Origin: Curtobacterium flaccumfaciens
GTDB taxonomy: Bacteria; Actinomycetota; Actinomycetes; Actinomycetales; Microbacteriaceae
Length of the DNA stretch: 64,000 bases
Direction: 5' to 3'
Assembly (NCBI RefSeq): GCF_013359815.1
Contig: NZ_JABMCF010000040.1
Coordinates: 310,001 to 374,000, forward strand
A program made the translations under genes and the position numbers. Position 1 is the stretch's first letter. Every line of letters begins with the position of its first letter. Positions 48,665-56,818 of this stretch are shown here, in pieces. The notes beneath the pieces were generated by a model. The model worked only from the letters and a program-made list of their open reading frames with translations, ran no database searches and was not told the DNA's origin.

Positions 48665-49681
48665 TCAGCTGTTGTCGAGCGGCAGACCCTCGGGGTTCAC
48701 CTCGGACGTCTTCACGGCCTCGTTCGACAGGTTGTAGGCCGCGAGCCACTTCGCGTAGGTGCCGTCCTCGATGAGCTCGTCGATCGCCGCCGCGACGGGC
48801 TTCGCGATGCCGCTGCCCTGCTTCGTCGTCGCGGCGATGAGCCCCTGCAGTGACGAGCCGGCGCCGGAGTACGTCCCTGCGGTCTTCGTCTCCTTCGCGG
48901 TGCCCTTGCTCTGCGTGTTCTGGTAGGCGATCGTCGGGTTCGGGCCGAAGTATGCGTCGATCTTGCCCGAGTCGAGCGCGAGCTTGATCGCGTTGCCGTC
49001 CGGGTAGTACTTGATCGTGAAGTCCTCGCCCTTCGCCCGGAGCTCCTTCTGCCATTCGAGCAGGATGTTCTCCTGGTTGGTGCCGGAACTCACGGACAGG
49101 GTCTTCCCGGCGAGCACGGACGGGTCGCCGTCGAAGCGCAGCGAGCTCGACGCCAGCACCTGGAACGCCAGGTTGTCCTGCCGGTACGAGGCGAAGTCGT
49201 ACTTCTCCTTGCGCTCCTCGGTCACCGTGACGTTCGAGAACCCGGCGTCGTACTTGCCGCTGTCGATGCCGACGAACAGGTTGTCCCACGTGGCGTTCTG
49301 CACGTCCGCGCGCAGCCCGAGCTTCGCTGCGACGAGCCGTCCGAGGTCGGGCTCCGAACCGGTGATCGTCTTCTGGTCGTCACCGGTGAAGGCGAGCGGC
49401 GGGAACCCGGCGGGCAGGGCCCCCACGCCGATCGTGAGCTTGCCGGACTTCCGGACCGCGGCGGGGAGCGCGTCGTGCAGCTTCGTGTCCTCGGTGACCT
49501 CGACGGTCGTCTCCTTCGCCGCACCGTTCGAGGCGGCGCCGATGGTGACGGAGCCGTCGGGTGCGCCGCTCGTGTCGGCGGAAGCGCCCGCGGAGCACCC
49601 GGCGAGGGCGACGACGACGCCGGCTGCGAGGACGAGGAAACCGGCGCGGTTGCGCCAGCGGGCGGGGGTGATCGTGGACAT
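48665..49681 (-). CDS. amino-acid-type ABC transporter substrate-binding lipoprotein
   Basis: A 338-residue family 3 binding protein: lipobox ALAGCSA; mature domain VRKSGKLTIGVGALPAGFPP, LAFTGDDQKTITGSEPDLGR, NATWDNLFVGIDSGKYDAGF, SNVTVTEERKEKYDFASYRQ and LAGKTLSVSSGTNQENILLE. The EPDLGRLVAAKLG and TVTEERK blocks are those of polar amino acid receptors. The usual ligand-binding Arg and Asp appear to be present. With convergent LLM oxidases, a sulfur-bearing amino acid derivative is a reasonable ligand guess. Last gene of the operon. Confidence 0.88.
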   Translation of the reverse strand: MSTITPARWRNRAGFLVLAAGVVVALAGCSAGASADTSGAPDGSVTIGAASNGAAKETTVEVTEDTKLHDALPAAVRKSGKLTIGVGALPAGFPPLAFTGDDQKTITGSEPDLGRLVAAKLGLRADVQNATWDNLFVGIDSGKYDAGFSNVTVTEERKEKYDFASYRQDNLAFQVLASSSLRFDGDPSVLAGKTLSVSSGTNQENILLEWQKELRAKGEDFTIKYYPDGNAIKLALDSGKIDAYFGPNPTIAYQNTQSKGTAKETKTAGTYSGAGSSLQGLIAATTKQGSGIAKPVAAAIDELIEDGTYAKWLAAYNLSNEAVKTSEVNPEGLPLDNS

Positions 49682-49721
49682 GGTTCTCCTTGGGGTGCGT
49701 GCGGGGATCAGGGGTCAGGGG

Positions 49722-50495
49722 TCAGCGGACGCGGGACAGGAAGTCGCGCGTGCGGGTGTGCTGCGGGTGGTCGAGCACCTGGGCCGGCGGCCCCTGCTCG
49801 ACGACCCGCCCGTGGTCGAGGAACACGACGTGGTCGGCGACCTCGCGGGCGAAGGCGATCTCGTGGGTGACGATGACGAGCGTGGTGCCCGTGTCCGCCA
49901 ACCCCCGGATGACCCCGAGCACCTCGCCGACGAGCTCCGGGTCGAGCGCCGAGGTCGGCTCGTCGAGCAGGACGACCGACGGCTCGAGCGCCAGGGCCCG
50001 GGCGATCGCGACCCGCTGCTGCTGCCCGCCGGACAACTGCCGGGGGCGGGCCGCGCCGCGGTCGCCGAGTCCGACCCGCTCGAGCAGGGTCTGAGCCCGC
50101 GCTCGGGCCGTGGCGACGGGGACCCCGGCGGCGATCGGCCCCTCGGCGACGTTCTCGAGCGCGGTGAGGTGCGGGAACAGGTTGAAGTGCTGGAACACGA
50201 ACCCGATCCGGGCACGCTGCCGCAGGATGTGCCGCTCGGGCAGCTCCTTCCAGCGGGGGACCCCGTCGCGGCCGGTGCGCAGGCGGACCCCGATGGGCTC
50301 GTCACCGACGGTGACGACCCCGCGGTCGAGCGGTTCGAGGTGGTTGATCGCCCGGAGCAGCGTGGACTTGCCGGAACCGGAGGGGCCGAGGACGACGGTC
50401 ACGCTGCCGGACGGCAGCGACAGGTCGATGCCGTCGATGACGACGCTGTCCCCGAACGCCTTGACGGCTCCGTGGATCGCGATGGCGGCGCTCAT
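49722..50495 (-). CDS. amino-acid-type ABC transporter ATP-binding protein
   Basis: A 257-residue ATPase of the GlnQ/HisP class: Walker A GPSGSGKST, Q-loop FQHFNLFPHLTALENV, signature LSGGQQQRVAIARAL, Walker B SVVLLDEPTSALDPE and switch His THEIAFAREVADHVVF. An insert GVRLRTGRDGVPRWKELPER after the first strand is typical of this subfamily. ATG 50495 overlaps the permease stop by one base (TGATG). Confidence 0.95.
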   Translation of the reverse strand: MSAAIAIHGAVKAFGDSVVIDGIDLSLPSGSVTVVLGPSGSGKSTLLRAINHLEPLDRGVVTVGDEPIGVRLRTGRDGVPRWKELPERHILRQRARIGFVFQHFNLFPHLTALENVAEGPIAAGVPVATARARAQTLLERVGLGDRGAARPRQLSGGQQQRVAIARALALEPSVVLLDEPTSALDPELVGEVLGVIRGLADTGTTLVIVTHEIAFAREVADHVVFLDHGRVVEQGPPAQVLDHPQHTRTRDFLSRVR

Positions 50496-51610
50496 CAGAT
50501 GCTCCTGTCGTCGACGGTGGAAGTGGACCCGGACGCGACCGCGCGATCGGCGGCGGTTGCCTGTGTGCGGCGACCCGCGCCTCCAGGCCGTCCCGGACCA
50601 CGTCCGGTCCCGCCGCCGCGCAGCACGCTCCGCACCCGCTGCCACGGTGTCGGCGGCAGCGCACGGACCGACCCGCGGGCCGTCCACCGCTCGACGTAGT
50701 ACTGCACGATCGAGACCGCGCTGGTGAGCGCGAGGTACCAGATGGTGGCGACGACGAGCAGCGGGATGATGTCGCCCGGGTACGTGCTCGACAGGTTCTG
50801 CACCACGCCGAACAGGTCGAGCAGCGACACGTAGAACAGCAGTGACGAGGCCTTCAGCAGGCCGACGACCTGGTTCACGAACGCCGGGACGATCGACCGC
50901 AGTGCCTGCGGCATGATCACCCGCACGAACTGCCGGCGACGGGGGAGCCCGAGCGCCTGCGCGGCCTCGTGCTGGCCGTGGTCGACGGCGAGCACCCCGG
51001 CGCGGACGATCTCGGACGCGTAGGCGATCTCACTGAGGCTCAGCCCGATGACCCCGATCGCCAGGTCCCCGAGCAGGTTCGCGGTCGGTACCTCGAACTG
51101 CGGCCCGAAGGGGATCCCGATGCCGATGGTCGGGTACAGCGACCCGAGGTTGTACAGGAAGACGAGCACCAGGATGAGCGGCACCGACCGGAACAGCCAC
51201 ACGTACCCCCACGCCAGCCCGGACAGCACCGGGTTGTGCGACAGCCGGGCGATGGCCACCAGGATCCCGCTGGCGAAGCTGATCACGGCGCTCAGCGCGG
51301 TGGCGGTGAGCGTCAGCTGCAGGCCGGTCAGGACCGCCGGGCTGAACAGCCACTTGCCGACGGCGGGCCACCCCCACTGCTCGTTCGTGAACAGCGTCTC
51401 GCCGAAGTTCAGCAGCACGACGAGCACGAGCGCGGCGGCGATCCACCGCAGCGGGTGCCGCAACGGCACGACGGAACGGTCGAGTGCGGCGTGTCCGGCT
51501 GCGTCGATGGTCGCGGTCTCCGGCCTGGAGGCGCGGCTCGCCCCGGTCGTCCGGCCCGCGTCGTCGACGCTGGTCCCCTCCCACTGCGGGGCCCTGGTGG
51601 TCTCGGTCAT
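50495..51610 (-). CDS. amino-acid-type ABC transporter permease
   Basis: A 371-residue HisM-type permease. The core (about 85-310) shows GLQLTLTATALSAVISFASG, VWLFRSVPLILVLVFLYNLG and the EAA loop HGQHEAAQALGLPRRRQF. It has unusual polar extensions: about 50 N-terminal residues (PQWEGTSVDDAGRTTGASRA) and about 60 C-terminal residues rich in Gly and Arg (RGGGTGRGPGRPGGAGRRTQ). Two short stretches in these tails coincide with half-copies of the GGCCTGGAGGC repeat. First gene of the operon; ATG 51610 lies downstream of three 20-bp direct repeats. Confidence 0.9.
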   Translation of the reverse strand: MTETTRAPQWEGTSVDDAGRTTGASRASRPETATIDAAGHAALDRSVVPLRHPLRWIAAALVLVVLLNFGETLFTNEQWGWPAVGKWLFSPAVLTGLQLTLTATALSAVISFASGILVAIARLSHNPVLSGLAWGYVWLFRSVPLILVLVFLYNLGSLYPTIGIGIPFGPQFEVPTANLLGDLAIGVIGLSLSEIAYASEIVRAGVLAVDHGQHEAAQALGLPRRRQFVRVIMPQALRSIVPAFVNQVVGLLKASSLLFYVSLLDLFGVVQNLSSTYPGDIIPLLVVATIWYLALTSAVSIVQYYVERWTARGSVRALPPTPWQRVRSVLRGGGTGRGPGRPGGAGRRTQATAADRAVASGSTSTVDDRSI

Positions 51611-51650
51611 GTCGCGACCGTAGGAGGGCCGGCCGACGCCGACAACGCCT

Positions 51651-51700
51651 CGCGCAACACCCCGCCACGCGGCGCAACACCCGGCCATCCGGCGCAACGC
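51651..51700. promoter_or_regulatory. three 20-bp direct repeats upstream of the amino-acid ABC operon
   Basis: GCGCAACAC-type units start at 51652, 51672 and 51692, exactly 20 bases apart, with the first two followed by CCCGSCMA. They lie 42-90 bp upstream of the permease start. The same CGCAACACC core occurs at 44515-44523 just before the LLM operon. Confidence 0.65.
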
Positions 51701-51764
51701 GGCGTCACAGAACGGTGTCCTGCGTGACGTTCCGTGACGGCCGACGGAGCGCTACCGTTGCGCC

Positions 51765-52016
51765 ATGACAGCGCATCGTGTGACCGCCCCGGTGCCCCCG
51801 GCGGACGGCACCAAGGTGAAGGGCCCGGCGTCGTACTTCCCGAGCATCGAGGCGACGTACGGGCGCCCGGTGCAGGAGTGGCTCGACCTGGTCGCCGACC
51901 GGCTCGACGACCACCAGCACATGGAGGTCGTCGGGTGGCTCAAGGCCGAGCACGGCCTCGGGCACGGGCACGCGAACGCCCTGGTCGCCTACGTGAAGCA
52001 CGCGCTGGCCTCCTGA
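51765..52016 (+). CDS. DUF4287 domain protein
   Basis: An 83-residue protein: GTKVKGPASYFPSIEATYGR, PVQEWLDLVADRLDDHQHME, VVGWLKAEHGLGHGHANALV and AYVKHALAS. This is the complete DUF4287 domain (KGPASYFPSIEKxYG ... HMExVxWLKxEHGxGHGHANALV), a small helical unit of unknown role. ATG 51765 is divergent from the ABC permease. Confidence 0.92.
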   Translation: MTAHRVTAPVPPADGTKVKGPASYFPSIEATYGRPVQEWLDLVADRLDDHQHMEVVGWLKAEHGLGHGHANALVAYVKHALAS

Positions 52017-52041
52017 GCGGTCGCGGCGCTCGCCTGTGGTT

Positions 52042-52110
52042 CGGCGGGTGTCGGCCGCGGTGCGTGGTGCGGCGGGTGTCGGCCGCGGTGCGTGGTGCGG
52101 CGGGTGTCGG
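52042..52110 (+). repeat. 28-bp tandem repeat before the nuclease-like gene
   Basis: Units start at 52042, 52070 and 52098 (CGGCGGGTGTCGGCCGCGGT then GCGTGGTG); the first two are identical and the third is partial. The array ends about 22 bases before the GTG of the next gene, so copy number could alter its promoter. Confidence 0.85.
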
Positions 52111-52132
52111 TGGTCGTTCCTAGCGTGGGGGC

Positions 52133-53119
52133 GTGGTCGAACCCGTCGATGCGTGGTGGCGCCGCCGACAGTGGTCGCGCGGCGAAGCGGTGCCGTACGC
52201 CGTCGGACAGTTCCGCGCCGACTGGGCGCCGTACCCGGTGCTCATCCGGCAGTACCACCCCGACTGGAACCACGGCGTCGTCCTGACCCAGGTCCCCCCG
52301 GCGGCCGAGGTCCTGCTCACCTGGGAGTGCGACGTCGGGCACGTCTTCGTGGCGACCCCGTCCGAACAGCGGTCCCGCCCGGGCCGTGAACGTCGGCGAT
52401 CCGTCTGGTGCCCCGAGTGCGCGGTGCAGGCACAGCCGCAGCGGTGGCCGGTGCTGCCGTCGGACTGGCCGCAGGCCGTGCCGGTGCCGCAGCGGGTCGT
52501 CCGGAGTGCCGGACGACAGACGCTGCCGGCGGCTCCGGTGCGCGGGGTCCCGGCCGGAGCCGTCGCGTCGAGCCGTTCCCGGTCCCGGTCCCGTCGGCCC
52601 GTCGCCGGCTCGGCCGGAGGGGCGCCACGGCGGACCGCCCAGCCCGTTCCCCGCACGATCTGCCCGAAGACCCCGCGGCTGCCGTCGGGTGAGTCGTTCA
52701 CGAGCGTCTGTGCGCCGGCGACGGCCTCGGCGGTCGAGGCCGAACTCCGGGGCATGCTGTCCGAGCGGTTCGCGTTCACCTACGACCACTCCGCCATCCG
52801 ACTCGACCGCCCGTTCTTCGACCACGTCGAGGCCTGGCCGGACATCATCCTGCCCGAGCTCCGCGTCGCCATCGAGTACGACTCCACCGGTCGGCACGGC
52901 CTCGAGCACGTCGGCCCGCGGCAGGAGACCGACCGGAAGAAGGACCGCGCCGTCCGCGCCGTGGGGTGGGAGGTCGTCCGCATCCGCACCGGGCGGCTCC
53001 CCGCGCTCGGCCCGTACGACCTCCAGGTCTCGGGGATCTCCGGCCGGACCGTCGACCGGCTGGCGGACACCCTGCGCGAGCTCCGGGGCGCGCTGTTCGT
53101 CGACGCGTACGCCCGGTGA
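52133..53119 (+). CDS. zinc-ribbon protein with C-terminal PD-(D/E)xK nuclease-like domain
   Basis: A 328-residue protein. The N-terminal part has a treble-clef/zinc-ribbon-like pattern (VLLTWECDVGHVFVATPSEQ ... VWCPECAVQAQ: C, H, C-x2-C) typical of DUF4379-like far-red ribbons. A disordered Ser/Arg/Pro/Ala linker spans about 110-180. The C-terminal domain has WPDIILPELRVAIEYDSTGR then ETDRKKDRAVRAVGWEVVRI, the Asp...Glu-x-Asp...Lys order of DUF559/Vsr-like restriction folds. It may cut or bind nucleic acid; no methyltransferase partner is nearby. Starts with GTG 52133. Confidence 0.75.
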   Translation: MVEPVDAWWRRRQWSRGEAVPYAVGQFRADWAPYPVLIRQYHPDWNHGVVLTQVPPAAEVLLTWECDVGHVFVATPSEQRSRPGRERRRSVWCPECAVQAQPQRWPVLPSDWPQAVPVPQRVVRSAGRQTLPAAPVRGVPAGAVASSRSRSRSRRPVAGSAGGAPRRTAQPVPRTICPKTPRLPSGESFTSVCAPATASAVEAELRGMLSERFAFTYDHSAIRLDRPFFDHVEAWPDIILPELRVAIEYDSTGRHGLEHVGPRQETDRKKDRAVRAVGWEVVRIRTGRLPALGPYDLQVSGISGRTVDRLADTLRELRGALFVDAYAR

Positions 53120-53198
53120 CACCGTCGATCGGGGTACACGCGCGACCCGGCGGGGTACGGCCCGGCTGGGAGCGGTCGCGAGCGACGGGTAGGTATAC

Positions 53199-54587
53199 AT
53201 GGTGACCACCGTCTTCTGTCTCCACGCCCTCGGCGCGAGTTCCGAGGAGTTCGCGCTGCTGCGCGCCCAACTCCTCGGCGACCTCGACCTGATCGGCATC
53301 GACCTGCCCGGCTTCGGCCGCAGCCCGGCGTCGTCCGGCACCACCGTCGAGGAGATGGCCGTCCTGGTGGAGCGCGCGATCGGGGCGAGTGGCTCGACGG
53401 AGTGGATGCTCCTCGGACACTCGATGGGTGGCAAGGTCGCCACGGTGGTGGCCGACCGCACGATCTCCGGCGCGAACGGCCTGTTCGGACTGCGGGCCGT
53501 GCTGCTCCTCGCTGCGTCCCCGCTCGCTCCCGAGCCGATGGACGACGACCGCCGTTGGACGATGCTGTCGTGGGCTGCCGGCGGCCCGATCTCCGTCGAG
53601 GACGCCGAGGAGTTCGTCGCCGCCAACACCGCGTCGCCCCTGGCACCCGCGCGGCACAGCGCGGCGGTGCAGGACGTCGAGCGGACCGACCCCGCCGCCT
53701 GGACGGACTGGCTGTCCCGCGGGAGCCGCGAGGACTGGTCGGACGCCGCACCGAACCCGGTGCCCGCCCTGGTGCTCGCCGGCGCCGAGGACGGCGACCT
53801 CGATGCCGACGCGCAGCGCCGCCTGACCCTGCCGCACTGGCCGAACAGCGAGCTCCACGTCGTCGACGGCGCCGCCCACCTGCTGCCCTGGGAACAGCCC
53901 GAGGCCGTGGCCGAGCGCATCCGCGACTTCTGGCAGCGCCGGGTCACGGGGTCGCCGGTCGTCCCCGTGGAGCACGCCCGCGTGATCGCCTCGCCGCGGG
54001 TCAGCGCCCGGACCCGAGGCCTGCTGGCCCAGCGGGCCCTGCCCGACGACCCGGCTGCCGCACCCCACGCGCTCACGCCGACGCAGCTGGACACCCTGCG
54101 CGCCGTCGCCCGGATCGTCGTCCCGCAGCCCGGCACCGACCAGGTCGACCTGGCGCTGCGGGTCGACGCGCAGCTCGCCGCCGGGCTCGGTGACGGCTGG
54201 CGGCCGGACGGCCTGCCGGTGGACGCCGAGGCCTACCGCGCCGCGCTCGACGTCCTCGCTGCACCCGCCCGCGACGGCGTGCTCGACCAGGCCCTCGAGT
54301 CCGTGGCGGTCGGGCGGTACCGCGCCGACGGTGACCTCGACGCCGAGCAGCTGCGCGCGTGGTTCGAGGACGCCAGCGTCGACCTCGTGAAGCACTGGCT
54401 TGCACACCCCGCCACCATGGCCGCCATCGACTTCGACGGCTACGCGAACGGCGGCGACGGCGTCCGCAAGCAGGGCTTCCAGCTGCTCGCGGCGGGCGAG
54501 CGCGAGGCCTGGGAACCCGAGGCCCCCGCCGACACCGGCACCACCACCACGATCGACACCGCACCGACGACCGGAGCTGCACGATGA
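53199..54587 (+). CDS. alpha/beta hydrolase fused to gluconate-2-dehydrogenase subunit 3-like domain
   Basis: A 462-residue two-domain protein. Residues 1-250: hydrolase with VFCLHALGASSEEFALLRAQ, nucleophile LLGHSMGGKVATVV, acid LAGAEDGDLDADA and His VDGAAHLLPWE. Residues about 285-450: LTPTQLDTLRAVARIVVPQP, DLALRVDAQLAAGLGDGW and WFEDASVDLVKHWLAHPATM then GYANGGDGVRKQGFQLL, which match the small subunit 3 of FAD gluconate dehydrogenase. The stop overlaps the ATG of the GMC oxidoreductase by four bases. Such subunits are normally free-standing and TAT-exported; here no signal is present. Confidence 0.82.
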   Translation: MVTTVFCLHALGASSEEFALLRAQLLGDLDLIGIDLPGFGRSPASSGTTVEEMAVLVERAIGASGSTEWMLLGHSMGGKVATVVADRTISGANGLFGLRAVLLLAASPLAPEPMDDDRRWTMLSWAAGGPISVEDAEEFVAANTASPLAPARHSAAVQDVERTDPAAWTDWLSRGSREDWSDAAPNPVPALVLAGAEDGDLDADAQRRLTLPHWPNSELHVVDGAAHLLPWEQPEAVAERIRDFWQRRVTGSPVVPVEHARVIASPRVSARTRGLLAQRALPDDPAAAPHALTPTQLDTLRAVARIVVPQPGTDQVDLALRVDAQLAAGLGDGWRPDGLPVDAEAYRAALDVLAAPARDGVLDQALESVAVGRYRADGDLDAEQLRAWFEDASVDLVKHWLAHPATMAAIDFDGYANGGDGVRKQGFQLLAAGEREAWEPEAPADTGTTTTIDTAPTTGAAR

Positions 54588-56134
54588 GACTCGACGGACA
54601 ACGCACGTACGGCACGGACGACGTCGTCGACGTGGTCGTGGTCGGCACCGGGGCCGGGGGAGCACCGCTCCTCGCATCGCTGGCCCGCCGGGGCCTGACG
54701 GTCGTCGCGCTCGAGGCCGGTCGCAACACCGCGCCGGGCGACCACGTGCCGGACGAGGTCGCCGCCCCCGGTGACATCAACTGGATGGACGAGCGGCTGA
54801 GCGGCGGCGGAGCCCCGACGGCCTTCGGCCCGAACAACAGCGGCACGGGCGTCGGCGGGTCGACGCTGCACTGGGGCGCGTTCACCCCGCGGCCGAGCGA
54901 GCACGATCTGCGACTGCGGACCGAGAGCGGCGCGGGGCAGGACTGGCCGATCAGCCACGCCGAGCTCACCGGCTGGATCGAGCAGGTCGAGCACGACGTC
55001 GGCGTCGCCGGCCCCGAGCACTACCCGTGGGACCCCTCCCGCCGGTACCGGATGCGCCCACCGGCCAGGAACGCCTCGTCGGACATGATGATGCGCGGCA
55101 CCGCGGCCGCCGGGATCACCGCGACCGACGCCCCGGTCGGCCTGACCACCGAGGACCGACACCAGGAGCACCACGGGCTGCGCCAGGCCTGCGTGTCCTG
55201 CGGCTCGTGCCACCAGGGCTGCCGCAACGGCTCGAAGGTGTCGATGGACACGACCTACCTGCCCGCCGCCGTGGCGTTCGGTGCCGAGATCCGCCCGGAG
55301 TCCTTCGTGCACGGCATCGAGCTCGACGCGGCGGGACGGGTCGAGGCGGTGCTGTACACGGCCGACGGCCGCGAGCACCGCCAGCGCTGCCGGTCACTCG
55401 TCCTCGCCGCGGGTGGTGTCGAGACGCCGCGACTGCTGCTGCACACCGGTGTCGCGAACGGCAGCGGGCAGGTCGGCCGGAACTTCACCGCGCACGGAGC
55501 CACCCAGGTGTGGGCGCGGTTCGACGAGTCGATGCGCTCGTACCGTGGGTACCCGTCGTCGATCATCACCGAGGACTTCGTCCGACCGGCGGACGCCGAC
55601 TTCGCCGGCGGCTACCTCATCCAGAGCCTGGGCGTGCAGCCGCAGACCTTCGCGACCTCGCTGGTCCGGGGCGGCGGACTCCGCGGTGCCGAGCTCGTCC
55701 GGGCGCTGCAGGACTACCCGTTCTCGGCCGGCGTCGGCATCAACGCCGAGTGCCTGCCGTACGACGACAACCGCCTCGAACTGACCGACGAACTCGACGA
55801 GCACGGCGTCCCGCGTGCCCGGGTCTCGTTCACCCCGGGCTCGAACGAAGAGGCGATCCGCCGCCACGCGGTCCGCACGATGACGACCATCGTCGAGGCC
55901 GCTGGCGGTCGGGACGTCCGGGTGCTCGAACGCACGGCGCACACCATCGGCACCGCGCGGATGGGCACGGACCGCGAGACCTCCGTCGTCGACCAGGACG
56001 GCCGCTCGTGGGACGTCCCGAACCTGTGGATCGCCGACAACTCGGTGTTCCCGAGCGCGGTCATCGCGAACCCGGCGCTGACGATCATGGCGCTCTCGCT
56101 CCGTACCGCCGACCGCATGCTGCAGGCCGCCTGA
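54584..56134 (+). CDS. GMC family oxidoreductase (FAD gluconate/sugar dehydrogenase large-subunit-like)
   Basis: A 516-residue flavoprotein: FAD motif VVVVGTGAGGAPLLASLARR, TGVGGSTLHWGAFTPRPSEH, a cysteine cluster CVSCGSCHQGCRNGSK (C-x2-C-x2-C-x3-C), LVLAAGGVETPRLLLHTGVA, and C-terminal HTIGTARMGTDRETSVVDQ then LWIADNSVFPSAVIANPALT with catalytic His and Asn. The cysteine cluster resembles that of the dehydrogenase branch whose large subunit holds an Fe-S cluster. It pairs with the subunit-3 domain encoded just upstream and would oxidise a sugar or polyol, passing electrons to the respiratory chain. No cytochrome c subunit is found. Confidence 0.9.
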   Translation: MRLDGQRTYGTDDVVDVVVVGTGAGGAPLLASLARRGLTVVALEAGRNTAPGDHVPDEVAAPGDINWMDERLSGGGAPTAFGPNNSGTGVGGSTLHWGAFTPRPSEHDLRLRTESGAGQDWPISHAELTGWIEQVEHDVGVAGPEHYPWDPSRRYRMRPPARNASSDMMMRGTAAAGITATDAPVGLTTEDRHQEHHGLRQACVSCGSCHQGCRNGSKVSMDTTYLPAAVAFGAEIRPESFVHGIELDAAGRVEAVLYTADGREHRQRCRSLVLAAGGVETPRLLLHTGVANGSGQVGRNFTAHGATQVWARFDESMRSYRGYPSSIITEDFVRPADADFAGGYLIQSLGVQPQTFATSLVRGGGLRGAELVRALQDYPFSAGVGINAECLPYDDNRLELTDELDEHGVPRARVSFTPGSNEEAIRRHAVRTMTTIVEAAGGRDVRVLERTAHTIGTARMGTDRETSVVDQDGRSWDVPNLWIADNSVFPSAVIANPALTIMALSLRTADRMLQAA

Positions 56135-56181
56135 GCAGGAGCCCCGACCGGCTGAGCCCGCGCCGACCGCCCGGGCACGGC

Positions 56182-56748
56182 TCAGCCTCGGAGCGCGAGC
56201 GCCTCGCTCGTCCACCGGGCGTGCAGGTCCCACGGGTCGTCGACGCCGGCGGCGACGGTGTCCACGTGGGCCAGGAGCTCCGGCGTCACCCGGAACCACT
56301 CGGTACCCGGGTACCGGCTGGCGGCGAACGTGGCGTGCCGTCGGCGTTCGAGGGTCCGGTCACCGCGCTCGAACGCCAGCAGGTCCTGGTGCGGGATCGC
56401 CGCGAGCCGCTGCCGGGGGTTCATCGTCGTGCCGATCTTGATGCGGTCGCCGAAGTCGTCGCGCATCCGCAGGTAGTAGACGACGTCGACCCGAGGGGGA
56501 GCGAGGTCGCCGTCCGGCACGTCACCCCACCGCCACTCGCACCGGGCGCACACCATCCCCGAGGGGTACCGCACCCCGATCCGTGACCCGCACGCCGGGC
56601 ACGGGCCGGGCAGGGCGTCCTCGACGCCGGGGTGTTCGGCCGCGAGGTCGGCGACGAACGCGACGTGCGCGCCGCACAGGGGGACGCCCGCGAGACCGTC
56701 CGCGAGCACGCCTGCGCAACCCGGCACGCAGCACGACGAGGTGACCAT
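56182..56748 (-). CDS. GIY-YIG/T5orf172 (MUG113-like) protein with zinc fingers
   Basis: A 188-residue protein. The first half has two cysteine sets: SSCCVPGCAGV...VPLCGAH and GPCPACGS...GMVCARCEW, suggesting two small zinc ribbons. The second half is a T5orf172-type GIY-YIG domain: DVVYYLRMRDDFGDRIKIGT, NPRQRLAAIPHQDLLAFERG and ATFAASRYPGTEWFRVTPEL. Here GIY-YIG is reduced to VYYL...IKIG with the Arg and Glu kept. Phage- and plasmid-type relatives cut DNA; chromosomal copies are undefined. A frame continues upstream through the repeat array, but the ATG at 56748 is the natural start. Confidence 0.8.
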   Translation of the reverse strand: MVTSSCCVPGCAGVLADGLAGVPLCGAHVAFVADLAAEHPGVEDALPGPCPACGSRIGVRYPSGMVCARCEWRWGDVPDGDLAPPRVDVVYYLRMRDDFGDRIKIGTTMNPRQRLAAIPHQDLLAFERGDRTLERRRHATFAASRYPGTEWFRVTPELLAHVDTVAAGVDDPWDLHARWTSEALALRG

Positions 56749-56818
56749 GCGCCGAACGCTAGCCCGACCCACCGACGTGTCCCGGGCCTCCCGGCCGCTG
56801 CGCGCGCTGGGCCCACCG

